Notes under the pieces: model-generated
What the model was told of the DNA's origin: nothing
Database searches by the model: none
The model's input: the letters and a program-made list of their open reading frames with translations, nothing else
Position numbers and translations under genes: made by a program
In this document: positions 53,151 to 60,469 of the stretch, piece by piece
How the letters are laid out: every line of letters begins with the position of its first letter
Numbering within the stretch: the first letter of the stretch is position 1
Assembly: GCF_002834385.1 (NCBI RefSeq)
Contig: NZ_PITQ01000001.1
Span: forward strand, 186,001-250,000
Direction: 5' to 3'
DNA length: 64,000 nt
DNA from: Rahnella sp. AA
Lineage (GTDB): Bacteria; Pseudomonadota; Gammaproteobacteria; Enterobacterales; Enterobacteriaceae

Positions 53151-54290
53151 TCAGATTTCGTTATTGCGCACCAGATCGGCGACAAGGTCATTCACGCCGT
53201 CACTCATGTTTTTGAACTTGGTCAGCTCAGATCGGGTGACAACAATAAACACACCCACACCACGCTGTGGCACCATTGCGACATACGTAATAAAACCACC
53301 GCCGCCGCCGGTTTTCTGGATGATGCGTGGCAGTAACGGTGTCGGAGCCATTGTCACCCAGCCCATTCCCAGCGAATCCGCCATGCCCGGAACGTCCATC
53401 CCTTTCAGCGAGACTAAATCCGTGCGCTTGTAATACATTTTCTGCGCCATATCGGCAGTGCTGGTGCGTTGCCCAAGGAACTGGCGCATCCAGCGGCCCA
53501 TATCGGCAGGCGTGGAATAAATCCCGCCGCTGCCGGCTGCCGCAGTGGTGTTAAGGCACGGGCTTGGCCGCAACCCTTCCATCAGGCGCGAGCACTGGCT
53601 GGCGTTGGGGGTCAGTGTGGTATCGACCATTCCCAGCGGCTGGGTTATCTGATCGCGTAGCAACTGTGTATATGGCTGATTAGCGGCTTTTGATAGTGCA
53701 TCGGAAAGCAGGTCAAACGCCAGATTGGAGTAAGACGCCCTGGCTCCCGGCGGCACAGTCAGTTTGGCGATGCTCAGCCAGCTCCAGCGGTCACTTTTGG
53801 TCGGCCAGGTGAAGACCGCGCGATGTGCTGCACCGCCGGGTTGTTCACGCGGCAGGCCGCTGGTGTGCGTTGCCAGATTTAGCAGGGTGATCGGATTCGT
53901 GCCGCTGTAAGAAGGAACCCGCGCACCGGCTGGCGCATATTTACGCAACGGATCGTTAATGCTGACTTTGCCCTGCTGCGCCATTTTGACCAGCACTTCG
54001 CTGGTGATGAGTTTGGTCAGCGAGGCTATGCGGACTACGGAGTCTTCACGCGGGCGCACATCAGACCCTGGTTTGGTCTCCCCAAAGCTGCGGAAAACCT
54101 GCTGATTATTATCAACGACCACCAGCGCCATTCCCATTGCACCGCTGCCGTAAAAGATGTGTTCTGCATGGTCATCCACGACCTGCGACGCCAGACGCGC
54201 AGTGGGCTGCGCGTGGCTCCATAAAGGCGCACCGGCGAAAGCCAGCGCGAGGAGCGAAAGTGAGAGTTTTTTCAACAAACCGGTATCCAT
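53151..54290 (-). CDS. ampH: AmpH, penicillin-binding DD-carboxypeptidase/endopeptidase
   Basis: AmpH is a periplasmic class C beta-lactamase-like peptidoglycan DD-carboxypeptidase/endopeptidase. The 379-residue protein has a signal peptide (about 1-27, LLKKLSLSLLALAFAGAPLWSHA), the SxxK motif in IASLTKL, the YSN motif in ARASYSNLAFD and KTG in IIQKTGGGGGF. I chose the ATG at 54290, which puts the signal peptide at the N-terminus; an upstream reading would add 45 unlikely residues. Here it sits next to leuX, not its E. coli location. Confidence 0.94.
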   Translation of the reverse strand: MDTGLLKKLSLSLLALAFAGAPLWSHAQPTARLASQVVDDHAEHIFYGSGAMGMALVVVDNNQQVFRSFGETKPGSDVRPREDSVVRIASLTKLITSEVLVKMAQQGKVSINDPLRKYAPAGARVPSYSGTNPITLLNLATHTSGLPREQPGGAAHRAVFTWPTKSDRWSWLSIAKLTVPPGARASYSNLAFDLLSDALSKAANQPYTQLLRDQITQPLGMVDTTLTPNASQCSRLMEGLRPSPCLNTTAAAGSGGIYSTPADMGRWMRQFLGQRTSTADMAQKMYYKRTDLVSLKGMDVPGMADSLGMGWVTMAPTPLLPRIIQKTGGGGGFITYVAMVPQRGVGVFIVVTRSELTKFKNMSDGVNDLVADLVRNNEI

Positions 54291-54451
54291 AACAGGGCAA
54301 GATCTATTCGTGATTTGTATACTAATGCGAAGTTTAAAAATCGGCATTGGAAAAACGAGCACAAACCGAAGATTTTTGTCAGCAAAATCCCGCCGCCCTG
54401 CGGCTGATGTCTGTTTTTTCAACACTTAAACCGGACAACGCCGGATAACTA

Positions 54452-54479
54452 TTGCGTGACCGGCTGGGCTGGGTATAAT
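54452..54479 (+). promoter_or_regulatory. leuX promoter
   Basis: -35 TTGCGT (54452-54457), 16-base spacer, -10 TATAAT (54474-54479), then a GC-rich discriminator (GCCCACG), 29 bases before the tRNA. Confidence 0.65.
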
Positions 54480-54508
54480 GCCCACGTTTTCCGCATACTA
54501 CTTTCAGT

Positions 54509-54593
54509 GCCGAAGTGGCGAAATCGGTAGACGCAGTTGATTCAAAATCAACCATCGAAAGATGTGCCGGTTCGATTCCGGCCTTCGGCACCA
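54509..54593 (+). tRNA. leuX: tRNA-Leu(CAA), leuX
   Basis: An 85-base class II tRNA with a long variable arm, beginning GCCGAAGTGGCGAAATCGG and ending with encoded CCA. The anticodon stem-loop GTTGA-TTCAAAA-TCAAC places CAA at positions 34-36. It matches E. coli leuX, a recurrent integration site for genomic islands. The acceptor stem GCCGAAG/CTTCGGC is perfect. Confidence 0.97.
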
Positions 54594-54609
54594 ATAGTAT
54601 GAAAATCAA

Positions 54610-54632
54610 GTCACCCACGGGTGGCTTTTTTT
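54610..54632 (+). terminator. leuX terminator
   Basis: GTCACCC-ACG-GGTGGC (one wobble pair) followed by seven T residues, 17 bases after the tRNA. Confidence 0.85.
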
Positions 54633-54943
54633 ATGCCTTAAATTCGGTATTTACATACGTTTCTTTTATTAACTCCCTCAAAATCATCTGCTGCAACTAA
54701 CTGATGCTGGTGTTTTCGATTCAATAATGCTTTTCAACATCGGAATAGCCAAGCTAACCCTCGGAGAAATGGTGTTTTTTTGAAATGTCTAACTCATTAA
54801 TCCAATGTGGATCCGTGTTAGATGCCAAAATCGTAATTGTGAGCTTGGTTCCGGTAATCAAGGGTTTTACACTATGAGGTCTTAAAAGAGCATGTAACTA
54901 AGTTATTAACCGAGTAATGAGGTTAAGTTTAAGGGCAGGAGCC
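54633..54943. other. gene-free island boundary next to leuX
   Basis: About 310 bases between the leuX terminator and the HrgA-like gene. Stops are frequent in all frames and no integrase or repeat of the tRNA 3' end can be seen. It should hold the promoter of the downstream gene, but I cannot assign one. Confidence 0.5.
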
Positions 54944-55873
54944 ATGACAAGTCGTCCCCAAATGATTATCAACGTATTGCAGGCTAATCCTGGTAAGCAG
55001 TTCTCAGCTCGCCAACTGGCACAAAAAATCATCGAAACATATGCTGATGAGCTGGCTGAAAAACGAAAAAATACACGTTTTGCCTGTGATGAGGATTTCC
55101 TATGCCAAATGGCCGCTGAGATTGGCGCTGATTTGCCTCGGGCTAAATCCAAAAGCCTACAAGTAATGACACGGGACAAACCCCGACCACGATTATTCTA
55201 TTGGGGAGGTGAACTTTCAGATAGCGTTCTGGAAAAACCGCTGGCTAATGTTCCCTCTGTGCCTTCGCCAGAAACAGCGCATTTCACTGAGCATGCCCTT
55301 TACCCGCTTTTGATTGAGTACCTTTCAGAGGAAGAGGAACTGCTTTGCCGCCGTATCGATGAAAAGCGCTCAAGCAACAACAAAGGCCTTGGTGCAAACC
55401 ACTGGCTTTATCCTGATATTGTTGCATTGCAACCTCTCGATAAAGGCTGGGATAGCGTTGTGCAAAACTGTGTACGGTATAGCGAAGGGCGTTTAACCCG
55501 TCTGTGGTCGTTTGAAGTAAAACGCCAGCTAAACCGTAGCAATGTTCGGGAATGTTTCTTCCAGGCAGTGAGTAATTCCAGTTGGGCTCACTTTGGTTAT
55601 CTGGTTGCCACCGAGATTAACGAAGACAAACAGCGTGGTGTAGAAAGAGAGCTGCAGATGCTGTGTGCATTGCACGGTATCGGCGTGATCCTGCTTAACC
55701 CGCATGATCCGAGTAATAGCCAGACTCTGATCCCAGCGCGCGAGCGAACCAGTATTGACTGGCAATCCGTCAACCGCCTGGTGGTCGAGAATACGGATTT
55801 TAAAGAGTTTATCGATCTGGTGTCTGATTATCACCAGACAGGTAAAATACATAAGGCGTTGTGGAATCGATAA
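54944..55873 (+). CDS. HARE-HTH / PD-(D/E)XK protein, COG2958 (HrgA-like)
   Basis: A 309-residue COG2958/HrgA-like protein. The N-terminal 50 residues resemble a HARE-HTH winged helix (MIINVLQANPGKQFSARQLA). The C-terminal half has a PD-(D/E)XK nuclease layout: Asp158 (LYPDIVAL), Glu191 and Lys193 (SFEVKRQ), followed by ECFFQAVSN, where a QxxxY-type helix is expected. Related hrgA genes in Helicobacter occupy restriction loci. Role inferred: stand-alone DNA-binding nuclease, perhaps modification-dependent. It stands between leuX and the type I RM operon, transcribed convergently with the latter. The start at 54944 has GGAG upstream; 54917 is an alternative. Confidence 0.75.
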   Translation: MTSRPQMIINVLQANPGKQFSARQLAQKIIETYADELAEKRKNTRFACDEDFLCQMAAEIGADLPRAKSKSLQVMTRDKPRPRLFYWGGELSDSVLEKPLANVPSVPSPETAHFTEHALYPLLIEYLSEEEELLCRRIDEKRSSNNKGLGANHWLYPDIVALQPLDKGWDSVVQNCVRYSEGRLTRLWSFEVKRQLNRSNVRECFFQAVSNSSWAHFGYLVATEINEDKQRGVERELQMLCALHGIGVILLNPHDPSNSQTLIPARERTSIDWQSVNRLVVENTDFKEFIDLVSDYHQTGKIHKALWNR

Positions 55874-55941
55874 GTTGATTCAGTTTATCCAAGGTAAATA
55901 AAGAAGCATAAGGTGTTGCCGACAAATGACGCGGTGCATAA

Positions 55942-56055
55942 AGTGATTTAAATTGCGATCCAGTCGGCATCGAAAAAATGGAGTATGCCGATCCAGAACT
56001 GGTGATGAGTCGTTTTATTATTGAGCCTGGCGGCCGCTTTAACGGCCACCATTAA
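55942..56055 (+). pseudogene. small gene remnant between the HrgA-like gene and hsdR
   Basis: A short open segment of 37 codons with protein-like composition, including KMEYADPELVMSRFIIE, ending at TAA 56053. An upstream stop in frame and the lack of a ribosome-binding site suggest the 3' end of a lost gene. I do not recognise the parent family. Confidence 0.3.
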
Positions 56056-56122
56056 CTAATAGATCGGTAGTTGCAAAGAGTGAACACCAGATTGCCATTT
56101 TGATAACCCCCCACGCTGAGAG

Positions 56123-59100
56123 TTATTCCAATATTTCACCTGGTAAGCCGACAACATCACTGTCGCTTAAGAAATCATCTGTTTGTGCAAAAATAAACTG
56201 TTTTAAAAACTGTTCAATACGAACATTCAGTTTAAACAGAGGGATGGTTACGCCGTCTTGTTTTTCGAAATAGATCTTGGCTTTCACTTTATCTACCGAA
56301 TCTTTTAACGCGTCGAAGCGACCAAAGTCATTGAGATTCTTATCCTTAACACTATCAGACATTAATGCCACGAGCAGTCCTTTATCTAAACCAAGAGCAT
56401 TAACAACTGCGTTTAATTGTGCATTTTCAGCGTTATCTTTGTAGGTGTTGATGTAGTCTCTGAAAGTATGGCCTTCAATTAACTGCGCATCGCCGCGCTG
56501 CAAGTCGTGCAAGAAGAGTTTGGCGTACTTTTGCTCGTTTTGGGTGAGCGATGCAAACGACTTGTGTAGCTCATTTAATGTGATTTCAATGCTCGCAGCG
56601 TCCTGGTGTTGGTTCAGCTCTTTTAAAAATTTATCAAAGCGGCTGTTCATATAGTCGGCATCGATTTTGCCGGTATCTATTTCAGTTAAATAACCACTGA
56701 TATCAAAAGGCACATCGTCGCCACCTTCGCCACCGCCATCACTTTTACCGACCAACTCTTTATAGCGCAGGACCAGGCTCAGGTAAGTTTGTTCATCTAT
56801 AGCCAGCGTTACCTCATGTTCTACATCATTCTCAGTAAAGGAATATACCAACTCTTCCCAATGCAAACCTTGTACTTTAGCCGCTTCCAGATGCTGGCTA
56901 AAGGTGTTAAATAATTTGGCGAATTGAGCACAGGCTTCTATATCGTCTGGCAGCTTTTCAAAGTTCTCAACACCCGTACTGACAAACAGCTCGGTAATTT
57001 CTACGACTAATTCATTCATGGCTTTTAGATTGCTTTCTAACCTATCAACAAATAAGCCGATAGGTCTGTCGCCGGAATAGAGTTTTACCGCGTCATTGAT
57101 ATGCTGCTCCATGGTGTGTGGGTAGCGGTAATAACGAATGATACCGTGAGGTTTGTCCGGGCCAAATAAGCGATTGGTGCGTGAGAACGCCTGAATAATG
57201 TTTTGGTATCTAATCACCTTGTCTAAATACAAGGTATTAAGCCATTTAGAGTCAAAGCCCGTAAGCATTTGATCCACCACGATCAGTAAATCTAATTGCT
57301 TTGAAGGCTCGGTATGAATGCGCTCGTAGGGCTTTTTATGGGCAAGGCGTGCCGCCAAATCTTTTTTGAAGGCCGCATGGCGGGCAAAATCAAAATCCTG
57401 GCCGTAACGCTTATTGTAGTCGTCCATAATCTCGTCCAGACCATCACCTTTAAAGGTGGGGCCACGGTCACCGCTGCCATCGTTATCAATGTTCGGGTCA
57501 AACAGGGCTGATACTTTAAGTTCAGGTTTCGCAGCTTTTAAATGACGGTAATAGTCAATGGCTTCGGCAATGCTGTTAGTGGCAAAAATAGCGTGGAATT
57601 TATTGCCCTGGCTGAGTACATCCCATTTATGCAGAATATCTTCCACCACCTTGGCTTGGTGAGTTTCGCTTAAATATTGGCTTTTCGGCACATGGTCTTC
57701 AATGCCTTTGTGGTACTTGCCTGTGCCGTCTTTATGACCAGCCATAGGTACATCTTTCATAAAGTGGTTAAACTTTTTCTTTTTGGCCGGGTTATCCATG
57801 GCCTCCATCACCGTGTTGGCTTTGGCTTGTTCTAACGCCACCGCTTGTCTTAGGTCACTGTCTCTAAAAGTAGGCACTTTGTAAGGGTCAAAACCGAGTA
57901 CGTTGCCATCGCGTATGCCATCGGCAATGCTATAGCGGTGCAGCTCGTTGCCAAATACGGTACTGGTGGTATTGCCGTTTTTTTCGTTTTCTTCTTGAAT
58001 GGGCGTACCGGTAAAACCAAAAAATAAGGCGCGCGGAAAGGTATGTTTAATGATAATCAGCATATCGCCAAAGGTAGAGCGGTGTGCCTCATCGACAATA
58101 AACACCAAACGCTTAGCGCGAATTTTTTCAATATCCGCAGAGTTTGTGGCCGTGCCTTGATCGTCCGCTGTTTCAAAAATATTACTCATTTTTTGAATAG
58201 AGCTAACAATTAACGTCTCGGCGGGGGCGGTGCTTTTTAATTTGGTAATGAGTACGTGCGTATTTTCGGTGGCTTGAACGTCTTCACCATCACCAGCAAA
58301 ATTGCGATATTCCGCGAGCGACTGGGTGCCCAGCTCAATTCTGTCCATTAGAAAAATCACTTTATCGGCATCTTTGGATTGTGCAATCAATTGCGCCGAT
58401 TTAAAGCTGGTCATGGTTTTACCCGAACCCGTGGTATGCCATACGTAACCTCCAAGGCGGTCGGGATTATTGGCCATGCTACCCAGTTGTTGCCAGTTGG
58501 TTTTGGCCACTTTGTCAGATATCGCATTGGCGGCGTAATACTGATAACTGCGCATGACCTTAAGTACGCCGTCGGTATCGTCGGCGACGGTATAAAAGCC
58601 AATCAACTGGTGCGCCATAGGGATAGAAAGCAAGGTAGAGGCAATGTCTTTCCAGTGGTTCATGGGCTCGTTATTAAAATCGGCCCAGTTAAATTGATAG
58701 TCGGGGTTAAACTTGCCGTCTAACCCGGGGTTGGCAAAGTATTTGGCCTCGTTGGGCTCCATGGCCACAAACACCTGAATGAGAGAAAACAGGCCGCTAA
58801 ATACACCCTCTTTGCTGTACTTTTCAATTTGGTTTACTGCCTGGCTAACCGGAATGCCGCTGCGCTTTAGCTCTGCATGGATTACCGGCATCCCGTTAAT
58901 CAGTAGCAGCACATCCCCGCGTCTGTCGTTACGCAAAGGGCTGCCGCGTTCAAATTTGGGTTGCTGCACAATTTGGTAACGGCTTTGGCCTGCGGCGATT
59001 TCCTGGCGGTCGTATATTTTTAGGCTGACTTCTTTGCCCATATGCAAGGTATCGGCTGGGTTGTCGCGCTTAATCGCTACAGTTTTACCGTTAATTAAAC

Positions 59101-59344
59101 CGTTGAGCTTGAGCGGGGTTTTAAGTTCTTTGATTTGCTCAATAATTTGCTGCATTTCAGTCGCGGTAAGCGGGACATCGTTTAAACGGTCCCGCTGGCG
59201 ATTGTTTTCAAACAAAATGTTTGCCCAGTTTTGCAGTAAATCGGCTTCGGTTTTATTTTTGAGTATTTCCGGCTCCCAACCTTTGTTGGTGAGTACCTCA
59301 ATAAAGGCCTGCTCAAACTGCGCTTCAGTTGTAAAGGTGGTCAT
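56123..59344 (-). CDS. hsdR: type I restriction enzyme, R (motor/nuclease) subunit
   Basis: HsdR translocates and cuts DNA in the type I complex. The 1073-residue protein has an N-terminal PD-(D/E)XK nuclease (Asp144, Glu158, Lys160 in RRGDVLLLINGMPVIHAELKR, then Q168-Y176), a superfamily 2 helicase with Walker A HTTGSGKT (303-310) and DEAH box (FIVDEAHRST), and a C-terminal assembly region. Length and motifs fit the type IC class (EcoR124I-like). An AGGGAG site precedes the ATG, 14 bases after hsdS. Confidence 0.95.
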   Translation of the reverse strand: MTTFTTEAQFEQAFIEVLTNKGWEPEILKNKTEADLLQNWANILFENNRQRDRLNDVPLTATEMQQIIEQIKELKTPLKLNGLINGKTVAIKRDNPADTLHMGKEVSLKIYDRQEIAAGQSRYQIVQQPKFERGSPLRNDRRGDVLLLINGMPVIHAELKRSGIPVSQAVNQIEKYSKEGVFSGLFSLIQVFVAMEPNEAKYFANPGLDGKFNPDYQFNWADFNNEPMNHWKDIASTLLSIPMAHQLIGFYTVADDTDGVLKVMRSYQYYAANAISDKVAKTNWQQLGSMANNPDRLGGYVWHTTGSGKTMTSFKSAQLIAQSKDADKVIFLMDRIELGTQSLAEYRNFAGDGEDVQATENTHVLITKLKSTAPAETLIVSSIQKMSNIFETADDQGTATNSADIEKIRAKRLVFIVDEAHRSTFGDMLIIIKHTFPRALFFGFTGTPIQEENEKNGNTTSTVFGNELHRYSIADGIRDGNVLGFDPYKVPTFRDSDLRQAVALEQAKANTVMEAMDNPAKKKKFNHFMKDVPMAGHKDGTGKYHKGIEDHVPKSQYLSETHQAKVVEDILHKWDVLSQGNKFHAIFATNSIAEAIDYYRHLKAAKPELKVSALFDPNIDNDGSGDRGPTFKGDGLDEIMDDYNKRYGQDFDFARHAAFKKDLAARLAHKKPYERIHTEPSKQLDLLIVVDQMLTGFDSKWLNTLYLDKVIRYQNIIQAFSRTNRLFGPDKPHGIIRYYRYPHTMEQHINDAVKLYSGDRPIGLFVDRLESNLKAMNELVVEITELFVSTGVENFEKLPDDIEACAQFAKLFNTFSQHLEAAKVQGLHWEELVYSFTENDVEHEVTLAIDEQTYLSLVLRYKELVGKSDGGGEGGDDVPFDISGYLTEIDTGKIDADYMNSRFDKFLKELNQHQDAASIEITLNELHKSFASLTQNEQKYAKLFLHDLQRGDAQLIEGHTFRDYINTYKDNAENAQLNAVVNALGLDKGLLVALMSDSVKDKNLNDFGRFDALKDSVDKVKAKIYFEKQDGVTIPLFKLNVRIEQFLKQFIFAQTDDFLSDSDVVGLPGEILE

Positions 59345-59358
59345 GATAGCACTCCCTG

Positions 59359-60468
59359 TTAGACAAACATTTTACTTAAGCAGGCCTGCTTGATGTTATT
59401 GAGTTTGGTAATTTGTTGTTGGTGTTGATTGATCAGGTTGTCGAGTTTTTCGAAGTAGTTTCCGATGGCGGTTTGTTCTTTAAAACTGGGAATCATGATT
59501 TTAAATTTCTCAACATCGCCTTTAGATATTGATGGAATATTTGCTGCCTGCTGAAAATCAGTAAACAAATGCTGTATACGCTTAATTGAAAAATACACAA
59601 AAATAGTGTGATACTCTGACTTTTCATTAATCTCAATAGAGTAACAGCTATTTCCAGCCCAAAATCTAGTTTTTTGATAGTTCACAAAACCTGCGTTTGC
59701 ACCTCTAGCACTAACTAATATTTTGTCACCTTCATTATTGTAATCGTCGTAATGCCCCGTAAAAGACTTCCCACCGTTGAAGACTGGATAAGGACTATTA
59801 GGATTTTGTCTCGTTTGTTTAACGAATTCACCTATTGTCGTTTTTGCAATATCACCAACCTGAACCGCCTCCCACTCTCCACTAAACCCTTTAAAGCGGA
59901 TTTCTGGTATGGTTTCACCTTGTTTGGGGAACATCTTTTCCAGCATGGCTTTTTTAATGCTGTTGAGCTTGTCATGCTTTTGTTGGTGTTGGTTGATTAG
60001 CGCGTCTATCTTTTGGAAGTAGTTGCCGATGGCAGTTTGTTCTAATTCATTGGTTGCATAAACTGGCACATTATTAATTGCGATCTTCGATAGACTTGGT
60101 ACCCCTGTAGATTCATTATGTTTTTTCCATTCAATTTTTTGAAAAAGACAAAATAAAAAATCCAGATTGAAACCAGGTAAAGGCACTGCATAAAAAAGAG
60201 TATCTACTGTCCAAAAGGGGGCTCGTAAAATACAAGGTTTATCAATAGTTCCTTTTCTACCAATTCCGATAGCATCTTCATCATTTGACAACGCACTATC
60301 TACACTAAGCATATAGCCGCCTGTTCCATAAACGGGTATGTTGCCTTTACCTAAATGCTTGTAGTCTTTTCCGCTTCGAACATCAATAACACTGGATAAA
60401 GCGACCTCATACCACTTCCCACTAAAATTTTTGATACGAATCTCTGGCACCTTGTTATCCACACTCAT
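59359..60468 (-). CDS. hsdS: type I restriction enzyme, S (specificity) subunit
   Basis: HsdS recognises the split DNA target. The 369-residue protein has two target-recognition domains, each opened by a similar PEIR(I/F)K(N/G)FSG(K/E)W segment, and two conserved helical spacers with EQTAIGNYF at about residues 143 and 330 (numbering from this start). The two halves are therefore a pseudo-repeat with different recognition domains, so the target is predicted to be bipartite. I chose the ATG at 60468, one base after the hsdM stop; an alternative GTG is three codons upstream. Confidence 0.93.
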   Translation of the reverse strand: MSVDNKVPEIRIKNFSGKWYEVALSSVIDVRSGKDYKHLGKGNIPVYGTGGYMLSVDSALSNDEDAIGIGRKGTIDKPCILRAPFWTVDTLFYAVPLPGFNLDFLFCLFQKIEWKKHNESTGVPSLSKIAINNVPVYATNELEQTAIGNYFQKIDALINQHQQKHDKLNSIKKAMLEKMFPKQGETIPEIRFKGFSGEWEAVQVGDIAKTTIGEFVKQTRQNPNSPYPVFNGGKSFTGHYDDYNNEGDKILVSARGANAGFVNYQKTRFWAGNSCYSIEINEKSEYHTIFVYFSIKRIQHLFTDFQQAANIPSISKGDVEKFKIMIPSFKEQTAIGNYFEKLDNLINQHQQQITKLNNIKQACLSKMFV

Positions 60469-60469
60469 C

